Below, piece by piece: positions 54,701 to 63,156 of a stretch of DNA of 64,000 bases; position 1 is the stretch's first letter, and every line of letters starts with the position of its first letter. A model generated the notes under the pieces. It had not been told where the DNA came from and did no database searches. It saw nothing but the letters and a program-made list of their open reading frames with translations. The DNA lies in the NCBI GenBank assembly GCA_013360445.1, contig JABWBP010000031.1, forward strand, positions 1 to 64,000. Reading direction: 5' to 3'. Position numbers and translations under genes: made by a program. The stretch is from Calditrichaceae bacterium (GTDB lineage Bacteria > Calditrichota > Calditrichia > RBG-13-44-9 > J075).

Positions 54701-55382
54701 AATCGGGCGGTTTGAGCTGGCCGACGGGGGAACCATCTTTTTAGACGAGATCGGCGACCTGCCCCCGGAGCTGCAATCCAAATTGCTGCGGGTGCTGCAG
54801 GAGGGGGAGTTCGAGCGGTTGGGCAACTCCCAAACCCTCAAGGTGAACGTGCGGGTCATCGCCGCCACCAACCGCGACCTGGAAAAGGCGCTGGCAACCG
54901 GCGGTTTCCGGGAGGACTTATACTACCGCCTGAACGTGTTCCCGATCACCATCCCGCCGCTGCGGGAGCGTAAAGAAGACATTCCCCTGCTGGTAAAACA
55001 CTTTGCCAAAGTTTACGGCCGCAAGATCGGCCGGGAGATCGAAGCCATTCCCCAACCGGCGCTGGAGGCCTTGCAGCAATACCACTGGCCGGGGAACGTG
55101 CGGGAGCTGGAAAACATCGTGGAGCGGGCGGTGATCCTCAGCGGGGGAAAGCAGTTGCGGCTGGGCGACTGGCTGCCTGCTAACGGCGCTTCCCATAACG
55201 GCGGCCCGCACAACGGAAATCATATCTCCACCCTGGAAGAGAGCGAGCGCGGGCATATCCTCGAGGCCCTGCAGGCAACCGGCTGGCGGGTGAGCGGGGA
55301 AAGGGGCGCGGCGAAGATGTTAGGCATCAATCCCAAGACGTTGGAATCGCGGATGAAAAAATTGAAAATCCACCGACCGTAG
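51705..55382 (+). CDS. Membrane one-component regulator: Reg_prop propellers - Y_Y_Y - TM - sigma54 AAA+ - Fis HTH
   Basis: 1225 residues. Signal peptide (about 20-40), then about 14 Reg_prop blades ([25 protein letters not shown]-type, about 50-690) making two 7-bladed propellers. Y_Y_Y domain (about 740-825, [22 protein letters not shown]), one transmembrane helix (about 829-846, [17 protein letters not shown]), coiled-coil (855-905). A sigma54-interaction AAA+ domain follows (about 915-1145): Walker [19 protein letters not shown] loop [10 protein letters not shown], Walker [13 protein letters not shown]-terminal Fis-type helix-turn-helix ([21 protein letters not shown]). Propeller-Y_Y_Y sensors normally drive a histidine kinase in hybrid two-component systems; here kinase and receiver are absent. 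It would bind DNA while tethered to the inner membrane. Confidence 0.93.
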   Translation: MKLSTISATLRAFSTRLPLRTLVPGMALLFNAALCSSLHGQPFPAPAQQARPRFEHLSVAEGLPENTVNWIIQDRLGFLWMSTQNGLVKYDGYAFTTYMFEPHNPQSLSDRNPMEILEDHLGNIWVGTLRGGLNRFNRASETFTHYRHDKNDPASLSDDGALTLYEDKTGALWVGTAGGLNRFDRRSGTFTRYRHDPDNPRSLSNDRIYAIREDHLGNFWIGTHEGLNQFERRSGACVRYLHDPADPASLSHNTVAFLYEDSSGILWVGSDGGGLSRFDRERRAFKHYRCHPQDPASLGSDRVYSILEDRSGNLWVGTFGGGLNRFERKTETFTRFRNSPNDPASISGDAIRFVFQDRSGVLWIGTFLNGLNKLDQSGDKFAHYHNVPGDPASLNNNRVWALHEDREGILWVGSDGGGLSRLDRQTGKFRAYTHDPADPHSVSNNYVGIIYEDRAGVLWIGAYGGGLSRFDRKKEIFTRYAPHPGARDSLNNGFIHAICEDSFGALWIGTLGGGLNKFDREKKVFTQYLYDPKMPQRLSIPRINAIREDAAGTLWIGSDGMGLLRYERAADSFTRFYDSEKGLDIILSIYEDRAGRFWIGTYRGGLHLFDRTSGTSVAFTEKDGLPHAAVKGILEDEAGNLWLGGERGLVKFAYEKRTFRTYDAADGLQGSHFNFNAACKGAGGALYFGGINGFNCFHPARLEDNLVPPPVALTGFKIFNRPVSAGERSPLPAHINVAGDPSLRKEIRLSYWQNDISLEYAALHFSRPEKNLYAFKLENYEEEWRQVGTQRSATYTNLQPGEYRFRVKAANRDGIWNEEGAAVRILITPPFWKTAWFRAITAALLLGIIFAGYEWRLRTIKAKKRELEARVQEKTAATEALQGALAEVERLKNRLQAENIYLQDEIRFVHNFENIITRSEGFKKILRSVEQVASTDATVLILGESGTGKELLARAIHNISPRGERPLVKVNCSALPANLIESELFGHEKGAFTGAICRKIGRFELADGGTIFLDEIGDLPPELQSKLLRVLQEGEFERLGNSQTLKVNVRVIAATNRDLEKALATGGFREDLYYRLNVFPITIPPLRERKEDIPLLVKHFAKVYGRKIGREIEAIPQPALEALQQYHWPGNVRELENIVERAVILSGGKQLRLGDWLPANGASHNGGPHNGNHISTLEESERGHILEALQATGWRVSGERGAAKMLGINPKTLESRMKKLKIHRP

Positions 55383-55641
55383 AGACGTTGCCCCGGGGGG
55401 GCAGGCATGCAACATCTCTACATCCCCCAACAAATCCTGATATTTCAGGAATTCCTGATATTTCGGAATTTTTCCCCCCGCGTTTTGCGCCCCCCCGGCC
55501 CTTTCCCGGCTGCTGTAACTGCCTGATTTTCATCGACCTGCAAGTTTTTTGCAAACGCCCGGCCGTTTTTGGCACCCGGTTTGATCTATAGGGAATCGGA
55601 CGTGAAAACGGAACAATCACTCAAATACCGGAGGATGTGTT
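55383..55641. repeat. Intergenic: degenerate GTAGAGACGTTGC palindrome and AATTCCTGATATTTC words
   Basis: GTAGAGACGTTGCcccg...GGCATGCAACATCTCTAC (55380-55421) is a stem beginning in the last codons of the previous gene. 55434-55475 repeats AATCCTGATATTTC and AATTCCTGATATTTCGG. Nothing further is recognisable to 55640. Confidence 0.6.
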
Positions 55642-56088
55642 ATGAACCGTTCAACCCGATTCTCGCTGGCGGCATTGATTGCCGGCGCGCTGCTGTTCGG
55701 CGCCGCCGCCAATGCCCAGGAACGCACCGTCAACTGGGACGCCTTCAGCAAAAACCTGGTGCGCGCCATTCAAGAAGGCAATGAAGGCTTGCAGCAATCG
55801 GCGATGTGCATGATCATCCGCTACGGCGACTACCTGCACGTGAAGGACGCCCGCTTCGATATCGTGCGCATTTTCCGCAGCAACAAAAACCCCAAAGTGC
55901 GGCAGCTTGCCCTGGTAACGCTCTATAAGATTCAAGATCCCTGGGCGATGTACTTCCTGAGCCGGAACATCCGCTTCGAAAAGGATGAGGCGATCAAAAA
56001 ATTGAACTGCTGTATCGTGAACGCCTACAACGCCAAAAAGGAAGCCGCGAAACATCCTGAAGAGCCGCTCACTATGTCGGGCAGATGA
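55642..56088 (+). CDS. Secreted hypothetical protein with HEAT-like helices
   Basis: 148 residues. Signal peptide ending AAANAQ. The mature part is all-helical with a repeat-like pattern (AIQEGNEGLQQSAMCMIIRYGDY, NPKVRQLALVTLYKI), reminiscent of HEAT or armadillo repeats. I do not recognise the family. GGAGGATGTGTT precedes the ATG. The last 35 residues are polar and Lys/Glu-rich. Confidence 0.75.
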   Translation: MNRSTRFSLAALIAGALLFGAAANAQERTVNWDAFSKNLVRAIQEGNEGLQQSAMCMIIRYGDYLHVKDARFDIVRIFRSNKNPKVRQLALVTLYKIQDPWAMYFLSRNIRFEKDEAIKKLNCCIVNAYNAKKEAAKHPEEPLTMSGR

Positions 56089-56266
56089 TCTGCCAATGCC
56101 GGCGCTGCGGTTCATTCCCGCCCTTCCGCGGATGCGCAGGGGCGGGAATGGCATTTTTGAACGGAGCAGGAACTATCGGGCATTGCGCACCGGCGGTAAG
56201 CGACGAAAACGGAAAACAGAGTGGCAAGATCAGAGTGGATTTTCAAAAAAGATACCGGGGGACGCC

Positions 56267-56629
56267 ATGAACGAGACGAGCATGATTGAAAAAACGACCA
56301 TCATTACCCTGACAGAGGCGGAATTCCGGCGCAGGGTGCTGGAGACCGGGGAGCCGTTTATGGTGGAGGTAGGCGCGGAATGGAGCGGAAACTGCGCCAT
56401 CATGGCGCCGATCATCGAGCGCTTAGCCGGGGAATACGAAGGACAGCTTCAATTTGGCCGGCTGGATATTGATGCCAACGAACAAATCGCCCGGGAATTC
56501 GGGGTTACCGAGCTGCCCTTCCTGCTCTTTTTCCGGGATGGCAAATTGGCGGATTTTATCATTGGAACGGCATCCCGGAAAACGATCGAGGATCGCATCG
56601 CGAAATTGCTCGAAACGGAGTCGAAATGA
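56267..56629 (+). CDS. Thioredoxin-like protein with one active-site cysteine
   Basis: 120 residues from ATG 56267; an earlier in-frame start at 56096 is not supported by composition. Full thioredoxin fold: FMVEVGAEWSGNCAIMAPIIERLAGEY, RLDIDANEQIAREFGVTELPFLLFFRDGK with the cis-proline. The active site is W-S-G-N-C, so the attacking cysteine of WCGPC is a serine. Such a protein cannot form the usual dithiol. It could be a monothiol reductase, a chaperone or a redox-inactive adaptor. The site is clearly read (tggagcggaaactgc), not a sequencing slip in frame. Confidence 0.85.
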   Translation: MNETSMIEKTTIITLTEAEFRRRVLETGEPFMVEVGAEWSGNCAIMAPIIERLAGEYEGQLQFGRLDIDANEQIAREFGVTELPFLLFFRDGKLADFIIGTASRKTIEDRIAKLLETESK

Positions 56630-56705
56630 AGCACTGAAACAATATTTCTGATGGATTAAGTTAATTTAATATTGACAAATACCGGACCCCCCAAAGGAGA
56701 GCGCC

Positions 56706-57392
56706 ATGAAAACCTTAACCTGCTATCTCATTCTGTTGTGTCTGATATTTTTAATGTTGCCAGTCAACGCGCAGCAGCATTACCTCGGAATTGTGGGGGG
56801 CCTGAACATCTCAGATTTTAAACTCGTCAATGACGCAGGGGTGGAAAGGGCTGTCGATGCGCAGAATCTATTCGGGATTGGGGGTGTTGCCGGGTTCAGC
56901 CTCGGCAAGAACTTATACCTCCATACAGAACCGCTGTACCTGGCAAAAGGGGGCATCGCAAAGGCCGATGAATACAGTAACGTTGATGTGGAGATAAAAT
57001 CCTCAGTTTTGGAAGTTCCGGTATTTCTGAAATTTGCCTTTGGCGAAAACAACCGGTTTCACGTGATGGCCGGCCCGTCATTCGGGTTCAACTTGAGTTC
57101 TAAAGCAACATTCGAACAATCCGGGTTGACGTTCGAAGCGGATATGGATGATTTGATGAAAACGCCGGATTTGGCGGTCGCAGCTGGTTTTGGATTTAGC
57201 ATTCCGCTCGGCCAATTGAGATTCTGCCTGGATGGGCGTTATACTTATGGTTTATTCGATGTTCTTGAAGACGGCGTTCTGGAGTTCAAATCAGGCAAAA
57301 TTGGGGTAACCACGGACACGGAAGGAGGGAAAGTCTTTAGCAGGGGATTTCAGTTTATGGCAGGAATGGCCTTCCCGCTGGGAGGGGAATAA
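56706..57392 (+). CDS. PorT-like outer membrane beta-barrel protein
   Basis: 228 residues. Signal peptide ending PVNAQ. The mature part has alternating hydrophobic strands and the GGLNISDFKLVNDAG start typical of PorT/OmpA-like eight-stranded barrels, VMAGPSFGFNLSS, and a final FQFMAGMAFPLGGE strand. Probably in the outer membrane. GGAGAGCGCC precedes the ATG. This and the following gene are more AT-rich than all their neighbours. Confidence 0.85.
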   Translation: MKTLTCYLILLCLIFLMLPVNAQQHYLGIVGGLNISDFKLVNDAGVERAVDAQNLFGIGGVAGFSLGKNLYLHTEPLYLAKGGIAKADEYSNVDVEIKSSVLEVPVFLKFAFGENNRFHVMAGPSFGFNLSSKATFEQSGLTFEADMDDLMKTPDLAVAAGFGFSIPLGQLRFCLDGRYTYGLFDVLEDGVLEFKSGKIGVTTDTEGGKVFSRGFQFMAGMAFPLGGE

Positions 57393-57476
57393 TACTTCTT
57401 CACTGTAAAAAACTGGGAGTGAGAAATACCCAAAGCATGTTCTGATAACCCTCTCAACCTGAAGGGGAGATGTATA

Positions 57477-58595
57477 ATGAAGAGGCGAATAAAATTAACG
57501 ATCATCCTGCTCATTCTCTGTTTATCAATTTTCCGATGTGAAAAAGACCCGGTCTCGCCGGAAGACACCGACACGCAAATCCAAAAAGTGATGGGGGCGC
57601 ACGATATTCCGTCCCTGGCCGCGTGTATTATCAAAAATGGCGGGATGGTATGGAGCTTTGCCCACGGATCGGCAAATTTCGAACAAAATGTTCCGGCAAC
57701 CGATGAAACGATTTATATACTTGCTTCGGTATCTAAACTTGCTACCGCCACTGCGGTTATGCAACTGTGCGAACAGGGGCTAATCGATCTCGATGAAGAT
57801 ATTAACCACTATTTATCCTTTCCGGTGAGAAATCCACATTATTCTGATGAAAAAATCACCGCCAGAATGCTGCTGACGCATCGCTCCGGGCTTGCCTGGC
57901 CGCAGAATGAGGATCCCAATTTTTATCAAACTTATCCCAATGATTCGGCGCCATCCCTCTATCCCTGGATAGAAGAGTACCTCGTACCCGGCGGCTCCCA
58001 ATATGTCGCGGCGATCTGGAAAAATACTGCCCCGGGCCAGCAAGAGTTATACTCGAACATTGGGGTGGCGCTGTTGGGTTATCTTGTGGAGGCAGTCAGC
58101 GGCGAGGATTTCAATGAATATTGCAAAACCCACATCTTCCAACCACTTGATATGCCCCATACCAGTTTCAGGATAAACGATCTTGACATTAACCAGGTAG
58201 CGATGCCGTACCAATCCGGTAATAGACCCTATGGGCATTACAGTGTAAAACCCTATCCTTCAACAACTCTCCGAAGTTCAATCAGCGATTTTTCTCATTT
58301 TGTCATCGCTTATATCAACGGCGGTATTTATAACGGTAACAGAATCCTGCAAGAAAGCACGATTAATGAGATGCTGCGCCCCCATTATCCCGATACCCGT
58401 GTCGGTTTGATTTGGATGTCCTACGACGGCGGCTGGTATGGACATGGCGGTGGTTTTCACGGCACAAGCACGTACGTGGAGTTTCACAAAGAAAACCAAA
58501 CCGGCATTCTAATCTTTTCCAACGGAGAAAACAATGCGAGTAATCCCCTCGGTTTGATTCATCTTTTGATACGGGCGGAAGCGGGTTACAATTGA
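57477..58595 (+). CDS. Serine beta-lactamase/penicillin-binding-like lipoprotein (class C fold)
   Basis: 372 residues. Lipoprotein signal ending CLSIFRC. Class C/esterase-type catalytic set: S-V-S-K in ILASVSKLATATA, Tyr-Ser-Asn in ELYSNIGVALLGYLVE, and GHGGGFHGT in place of KTG. Proteins of this pattern include peptidases (DD-peptidase, D-aminopeptidase) and esterases more often than true beta-lactamases. Anchored on the periplasmic face or outside. GAAGGGGAGATG precedes the start. AT-rich like the previous gene, so the pair may have come in together. Confidence 0.88.
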   Translation: MKRRIKLTIILLILCLSIFRCEKDPVSPEDTDTQIQKVMGAHDIPSLAACIIKNGGMVWSFAHGSANFEQNVPATDETIYILASVSKLATATAVMQLCEQGLIDLDEDINHYLSFPVRNPHYSDEKITARMLLTHRSGLAWPQNEDPNFYQTYPNDSAPSLYPWIEEYLVPGGSQYVAAIWKNTAPGQQELYSNIGVALLGYLVEAVSGEDFNEYCKTHIFQPLDMPHTSFRINDLDINQVAMPYQSGNRPYGHYSVKPYPSTTLRSSISDFSHFVIAYINGGIYNGNRILQESTINEMLRPHYPDTRVGLIWMSYDGGWYGHGGGFHGTSTYVEFHKENQTGILIFSNGENNASNPLGLIHLLIRAEAGYN

Positions 58596-58615
58596 AATTT
58601 ATCAAAAATATATAG

Positions 58616-58759
58616 ATGGAAACCTTCACAGCACCAAAAGAATTAGTGCAAAATTCGCGTTATAAAGAGCAAAGGCAGAGAATTCTGGTCGGTCTAAACG
58701 ATGGTATGCTTGATGCCCTCATCATCGATGTCATACATGCTTTTAACAAATTGCCGTAA
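58616..58759 (+). pseudogene. Possible small ORF or gene fragment
   Basis: A 47-codon frame (METFTAPKELVQNSRYKEQRQ... ending HAFNKLP). One base further on, a second frame continues as EFFVQLRALLQKQIE then stop, so this may be a frameshifted fragment of a longer protein. AT-rich. No family recognised and no convincing ribosome site; a chance frame is quite possible. Confidence 0.25.
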
Positions 58760-58893
58760 TGAATTCTTTGTTCAACTTCGGGCATTGCTACAAAAACAGA
58801 TAGAATAAAGGAAACAGGTTTGAACGATCCACTCCAGCAGGAGTGGCCTAAAGCCATCCCCAAATGAATCATATAGCACAGGGAGAAACGAAA

Positions 58894-59067
58894 ATGAAGT
58901 ACCGGGTTCACCGATTCGACCTGAGAATGACCAGGGAGCAAGGCAAGCTTGAGCAATTCCTGAACAGCCTGGAAGGTGAGGTGGTGGCGATCATTCCCAA
59001 CGTTACCATGGGTTTTTTCTGGATCCCGCAGGTGAACTTCCTTCTCATCGTGGAGAAATTAGGTTGA
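58894..59067 (+). CDS. Small conserved hypothetical protein (about 57 residues)
   Basis: 57 residues from ATG 58894, with GGGAG at eight bases; a start at 58864 would add ten. Sequence MKYRVHRFDLRMTREQGKLEQF, then LNSLEGEVVAIIPNV and a C-terminal NFLLIVEKLG. I have seen near-identical short proteins as conserved hypotheticals in several phyla, often in regions with transposons or toxin-antitoxin genes, so I think it is real. The fold looks like a beta-alpha-beta-beta unit. Function unknown. Confidence 0.65.
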   Translation: MKYRVHRFDLRMTREQGKLEQFLNSLEGEVVAIIPNVTMGFFWIPQVNFLLIVEKLG

Positions 59068-59219
59068 ACCGCAGGCGAGACGGAAGGGCGCTGTACTCCT
59101 GCCCCCTGCCTATTGCCTATTGCCTACTGCTTCCTGCCTGCTGACACACCTGCCGCGCTCATTTTCCCGCGCCCCCTGCCGATAATCCCCGCTGAACCTT
59201 TTAACGGCTGAGGTGCGGA
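59068..59219. repeat. CCCCTGCC/TATTGCC word run
   Basis: 59098-59143 repeats CTGCCCCCTGCCTATTGCC and TGCCTACTGCTTCCTGCC. A one-armed relative of the array at 44333-44568. The rest is leader of the next gene. Confidence 0.65.
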
Positions 59220-59573
59220 ATGAAATGGCTGAAAGAGGCGGCGTTAGATGTGCTGGTAACCCTGCTGATCGCGGCGGCGACTGTTGGTGAAATGGGATGG
59301 TTGAAAATCCCGGTGTTGATTTATACTTCCCTGATGCTGCTGTTGAAAGCGGCGGTGTTTCTCAACCCGGAATTGCTGAAATGGACCCGCAATCGCGCCA
59401 CGCCGGGATGGCTGTATCACCTGCTCTACGCGATCAATACCGCTGCTTTGCTGGTCTATGCCTGGTGGATTGCCGCGGGCATGTGGGCGGCCATCTGGCT
59501 GATTTCCGCTTTGAGCGAGCGCAAGGCGCGGGCGCTGCAAGCGCGGAAAGGCCCCTCATCCCGCAAACGATAG
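59220..59573 (+). CDS. Small integral membrane protein
   Basis: 117 residues with three or four hydrophobic helices: about 8-24, 29-48, 67-86 and 88-101. C-terminal cytoplasmic tail rich in Arg and Lys. GAGGTG precedes the ATG by about eight bases. Family not recognised. Convergent with trmO. Confidence 0.75.
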   Translation: MKWLKEAALDVLVTLLIAAATVGEMGWLKIPVLIYTSLMLLLKAAVFLNPELLKWTRNRATPGWLYHLLYAINTAALLVYAWWIAAGMWAAIWLISALSERKARALQARKGPSSRKR

Positions 59574-59616
59574 ACCCCGGGCTGGCGCCAGCTATCCAAC
59601 ACCGAACCGCCGGCGA

Positions 59617-60102
59617 TCATTGCCTGAACCGCTCATCGCCTTTCTTGCCCGGGGCGTTTTTCACTTTATCTTCCAGCCAGCCGATCTTCACTGCCTCCTC
59701 CCGGTCGAATTCCGGAACGTAGGGTTTGATATCCAGCAGCGGGGTTCCGTCGAGCATATCTGCATTCTCGATCAAGAGCATATTTCCTTCTATGCCGATC
59801 AACCGCACCACGGAATGGCCGATGGGGTTGGGCCGCGCCGGCGCCCGGGTGGCGAAGAGACCCCGCAAATGCTCATCCAGGAAAGGTTTTACTTTGAGAG
59901 AGTAGGTCTTGCTCAAATGGAAGTGGTAGATCAAAATGAGGTGGGAAAAACGGTCGAGGTCTTCCAAACCCTCCCGGTATTGCGGGAAAATCTCCACCCT
60001 GGCACGGATTCCCTTGCCCGCCGAGGGCTGAATGGGCGCTTCCGATGGGCTTTTAAAGGGCGTGTGAATGATCCCGATGGGGCGATAAATTATTTTCTGC
60101 AT
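59617..60102 (-). CDS. trmO: tRNA (adenine(37)-N6)-methyltransferase TrmO
   Basis: 161 residues, the length of the short TsaA/TrmO forms. Methylates N6-threonylcarbamoyladenosine at position 37 of tRNAs reading ACY. SPOUT-unrelated TsaA fold with IGIIHTPFKSPSEAPIQ, LEDLDRFSHLILIYHFHLS, FATRAPARPNPIGHSVVRL and a C-terminal DGTPLLDIKPYVPEFD. Followed by a radical SAM gene upstream on the same strand (31 bp), an association often seen in anaerobes. Confidence 0.94.
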   Translation of the reverse strand: MQKIIYRPIGIIHTPFKSPSEAPIQPSAGKGIRARVEIFPQYREGLEDLDRFSHLILIYHFHLSKTYSLKVKPFLDEHLRGLFATRAPARPNPIGHSVVRLIGIEGNMLLIENADMLDGTPLLDIKPYVPEFDREEAVKIGWLEDKVKNAPGKKGDERFRQ

Positions 60103-60133
60103 GAGTTAGAGTCCCTCCGCCTGTCAATAAGAA

Positions 60134-61081
60134 TCAGGACATTTTGCCGGGCAATTTTCGCAAATAATACTTCCTGCCGCCATACGCTGTCTCTGCCAAT
60201 TGACCCCGATCCAATAATTTTTGTATCAGCAACCAGCTATCGCCGGATTTTTCCAGGAATGCGCGCACCGCTTCTTCCCGCATGGGATGCACCGCGGTAA
60301 TGCTCAGCAAATCTTCTTCGGCGTTGCCGGTGAAGGAAAAAACGTCCCCTTCATAACCGGTCAGGAGTTCCACGCCGGTAAGTTTGGCGGCGAAAATCTG
60401 ATAGGCGCGATTCAGCGTCTCCTCGTCCGGCGGGGCTACCCACGTTTCCGCGGGCGGCCGGGTGGGGATGGATACATAGGCAATTTTCGGATGAATGCGC
60501 TCCAAAAAGGCCGCGATTTGTCGCAGCTGCTTTTCCCCGTCATTTACACCCGCCGCTAACATCGTCTCCGTGGTCAATTCCCCGGAATAATCGCGGGAGA
60601 AGCGGAGCGCTCCTTCCATAATGTCCCCAAGATTCAGCCGTCCGTGGGGGCGGTTGATGCGCCGCCAGATATCCTCCTCGACCGCATCGACTTTCAGGGA
60701 AACCCAGTTCGCCTTTGCCAGATCGCTTCGCACCTCTTCCCGCCCCAGCAGCGAAGCGTTGGTAATGACGGCGATTTTTATGCCCAAATCGCGCAGCAGG
60801 TCGATCTCCCGCCCTAAGTTCACGTCTAAGGTCGGCTCGCCGTCGGGAACAAACGCCAGGTAATCAATCTCTTCCCCGGCTTCCCGCGCAGACTTTACTT
60901 TTTGGCAAACCGCTTCGTAAACCGCCGCCGGCGCGTAAAAGGCCGCCCGCTCGATCCGCAGTTGATCGGTGCGCCCTACCTGGCAATATATGCAGGAATA
61001 GGAGCAGATTTTCGGAGGAATATTGTTGATGCCCAGGCTGCGTCCCAGCCGCCGGGAGGGCACCGGGCCGAAGACAATCAT
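60134..61081 (-). CDS. Radical SAM protein (COG0731-like)
   Basis: 315 residues. Cluster motif ICSYSCIYCQVG (C-x3-C-x2-C), preceded by the family start VFGPVPSRRLGRSLGIN. LAFVPDGEPTLD is the SAM-binding GE motif. A C-terminal winged-helix-like segment (about 245-305, LLSITAVHPMREEAVRAFLE) probably recognises partner or substrate. The family resembles TYW1/Fe-S tRNA-modification proteins in its first half but its reaction is unknown to me. Upstream of trmO in the same orientation. Confidence 0.87.
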   Translation of the reverse strand: MIVFGPVPSRRLGRSLGINNIPPKICSYSCIYCQVGRTDQLRIERAAFYAPAAVYEAVCQKVKSAREAGEEIDYLAFVPDGEPTLDVNLGREIDLLRDLGIKIAVITNASLLGREEVRSDLAKANWVSLKVDAVEEDIWRRINRPHGRLNLGDIMEGALRFSRDYSGELTTETMLAAGVNDGEKQLRQIAAFLERIHPKIAYVSIPTRPPAETWVAPPDEETLNRAYQIFAAKLTGVELLTGYEGDVFSFTGNAEEDLLSITAVHPMREEAVRAFLEKSGDSWLLIQKLLDRGQLAETAYGGRKYYLRKLPGKMS

Positions 61082-61091
61082 GGAAATGATC

Positions 61092-61220
61092 CGTTATGTT
61101 AAACATTCACCATTCACTATTCTCCATTCACAATTTTCGATCCGGTGCGCTAATCCGCAAAATAAAGGCAACAGTGAATGGTGAACAGTGAATTCGGAAT
61201 AGTGAATTACACTTTCACTG
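61092..61220. repeat. ATTCACCATTCACTATT / AATAGTGAATGG word array
   Basis: Left arm ATTCACCATTCACTATTCTCC and ATTCACAATT, right arm AACAGTGAATGGTGAACAGTG and AATTCGGAATAGTGAATT. Same family as the inner part of 19870-19940. Confidence 0.85.
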
Positions 61221-61253
61221 CCCTTAACTTAACGGCAGCAGTAAATACCCCCC

Positions 61254-62363
61254 CTAAAAGCCCAAAGTTAATCCTACTACCCCCACGGCGAATCCCACCG
61301 CCAGGTTAATGAATTTGATGATCAAGAACTCCCGCCGGGAGTGCGCCAGCAGGGGCAACATGCCGTGGCCGTCCTGCACAATGGAGCTGGCCAGTAAAAT
61401 GCTGAACGGGACGGCGCCCTCGGCGAACAAGGTCACGAAGAGCAAATGCGGCCCGGACTCCGGGATAATGCCCACCAGGGAGGCGAGAATCAACAACATC
61501 CAGTGGTTGTCGCGGATCATGTTTTCCAGGTGCAGTTGCCCGGTCAATAGATGGGTAACGATTAGCGCCCCGAAAGTCCACGGAAAAATGCGCGGGGCGT
61601 GTCGGCGGGCCACGTGATTCCAAAGATGTTCTTCCAAAAAGTGATCCGGCACCGTGGCGACGATAAACAATGCCACCCCCGTGACGAGCAGAATGGAAAT
61701 TCGTATCCAGTTCCATTGCGGCGGCCCTACCTGCCCGGAAGCTGCCGCGATGATAAACAACGCCAGCGTGACGGCCAGAACGCTGCGAAAGGGGGAACGT
61801 TCTTTCCATTGCGCCAGAATGCGCCCGCGCGGAAAGCATTGGCAGCTCTCGAAGGTATGCACTTCAAACCCTTCGCATGATTCCCCGGCGGAAATTTCCC
61901 CCCTTTGAAGAGCTTGTGCCGGGTGTGCGGCAGGGGCCAGCCACGCAAGTGGCGGCTTACGCCGGGGGAATGTCCTATAGCGCCCGGCAACTACATCCGT
62001 TATAAACCCGCCAGCCACCCCGATACCAAACAGCAGGGCGTGGAGCAAGAGCGCCTCTTTGGGAATCAGCGTCAGCATCACAAAGGCTTCATCACCGCTG
62101 GTGGCGATCATCGCGGCAACCACCGCTCCTAATGACAACATGCGGTGGGAATACATGGCGACGACAATAAACGCGCCTAAGCAGCCGGGGATAACGCCCA
62201 TCAACGCCGCAAAAAGATACTGACCCGCGCGGGCGCTTGCCAGCCGCTGCTGCCAGGCCCCGCTGCTCAGCACGTTGACGTATTCGATCACTAACATCAT
62301 CACGAACACAAAGCCGGTAATCATGAGCGTGTGGTTGAAAATTTCGATGAGGGCTTTCAACAT
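61254..62363 (-). CDS. Putative 10TM heavy-metal exporter / ArsP_2-like permease
   Basis: 369 residues from ATG 62363 (GGGAGAAG upstream); the TTG start at 62399 lies in a repeat. Ten predicted membrane helices in two groups of about five. The central cytoplasmic loop (about 135-200) is hydrophilic, with CEGFEVHTFESCQCFPRG: a Cys/His cluster that could bind metal. The pattern fits the Pfam family called putative 10TM heavy-metal exporter, often found with NifX-like proteins in anaerobes. Substrate unknown. Confidence 0.8.
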   Translation of the reverse strand: MLKALIEIFNHTLMITGFVFVMMLVIEYVNVLSSGAWQQRLASARAGQYLFAALMGVIPGCLGAFIVVAMYSHRMLSLGAVVAAMIATSGDEAFVMLTLIPKEALLLHALLFGIGVAGGFITDVVAGRYRTFPRRKPPLAWLAPAAHPAQALQRGEISAGESCEGFEVHTFESCQCFPRGRILAQWKERSPFRSVLAVTLALFIIAAASGQVGPPQWNWIRISILLVTGVALFIVATVPDHFLEEHLWNHVARRHAPRIFPWTFGALIVTHLLTGQLHLENMIRDNHWMLLILASLVGIIPESGPHLLFVTLFAEGAVPFSILLASSIVQDGHGMLPLLAHSRREFLIIKFINLAVGFAVGVVGLTLGF

Positions 62364-62396
62364 TCGGGCTTCTCCCGGGGTTTTCAAACGGAGTGT

Positions 62397-62442
62397 CAAG
62401 CTTCAGCTTGACTGTCAAACTAAAGTTTGACACTCCTAACAT
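62397..62442. repeat. GAGTGTCAAGCTTCAGCTTGAC palindromic element
   Basis: GTCAAGCTtcAGCTTGAC and GTCAAACTaaAGTTTGAC lie in tandem, wrapped in GAGTGTCA...TGACACTC. Nested palindrome in the gap between the NifX-like gene and the permease. Confidence 0.8.
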
Positions 62443-62444
62443 TT

Positions 62445-62837
62445 TCAATGCAGCTTATCAATCCGGTCGGCCAATTCTCCCGCTAAATATTTTTGCACCG
62501 CGTTTTCAACCCCGGTTTCGTCGGTGACGATCATTTCGATTCCCCGCGCCCGCAGGTCTTCCCAGGCTTTGCGTCCCATGCCCTGGCTGATGACCACCCG
62601 GCAGTCTTTCAATCCCTCCGCCACCGATTGGTGAACGTGCGGGTCGCCGGCCCCGTGATGGTGTTCGCCGGGTTCATGGTGCGGATGTTTTCCGCTGAAA
62701 TGCCCCGTAAAAGTATTTTGCCGCATGGTTTGATTGATGATCTTTCCTTGCTCGATCTCAAAAATGGCAAAATAGGGGCTGCGCCCGAAATGGGGGAAAA
62801 TTGTTTTTCCATCCTCGGTGGCGACGGCAATTTTCAT
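62445..62837 (-). CDS. NifX/NifB-associated (dinitrogenase Fe-Mo cofactor) domain protein with His-rich loop
   Basis: 130 residues. NifX-type fold: MKIAVATEDGKTIFPHFGRSPYFAIFEIE, VAEGLKDCRVVISQGMGRKAWEDL, DETGVENAVQKYLAGEL. Between them (about 50-70) a loop with eight histidines, HPHHEPGEHHHGAGDPHVH, not needed for the fold. Stand-alone members occur in many anaerobes without nitrogenase and are thought to carry metal clusters. The His-rich loop suggests zinc, nickel or cobalt binding. Adjacent to the 10TM permease. Confidence 0.9.
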   Translation of the reverse strand: MKIAVATEDGKTIFPHFGRSPYFAIFEIEQGKIINQTMRQNTFTGHFSGKHPHHEPGEHHHGAGDPHVHQSVAEGLKDCRVVISQGMGRKAWEDLRARGIEMIVTDETGVENAVQKYLAGELADRIDKLH

Positions 62838-62892
62838 GGCGATCCTCCTTTTTCGTTAATCGTTTCTGAGAGGGTTGCTTTGATCGTTAAGG

Positions 62893-63156
62893 TTATCGGA
62901 TTTCGATGATTCCCCCCCCGATTTCGTAAAAATCGTTTCCGTAAGCTTCGCGGAACATTCTCCGGGTCTCATCGCCGGAGCAGTGGCAGGGAGCGACTTT
63001 CTGAACGCCCAGCGTTTTAAACCCGTCGATGATTTCCGAAATCTGTTTTTTGTTGGCATTCACTAAATGGAAACCGCCGATAACCAGATATAAAGGGTCA
63101 TCAGGGAATATACTTTTGGCGCGTCGCAGGATGGTTAAGATGCCGGATGTTTGCAT
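62893..63156 (-). pseudogene. C-terminal remnant of an MBL-fold hydrolase
   Basis: 87 residues (SGILTILRRAKSIFPDDPLYLVIGGFHL, VAPCHCSGDETRRMFREAYG). It corresponds to the last third of the MBL-fold proteins related to dihydropterin-ribofuranosylaminobenzene phosphate synthase, usually about 280 residues. The HxHxDH part is missing. Its upstream end runs into the stop of peptide deformylase (overlap 63135-63156), so a deletion has removed the front. A short translated fragment is possible because the first codon is ATG. Confidence 0.6.

Noticed and set aside
58660-58956. 98-codon minus-strand frame
   Set aside because: Crosses the start of the small conserved protein at 58894 and has no ribosome site or recognisable domain.
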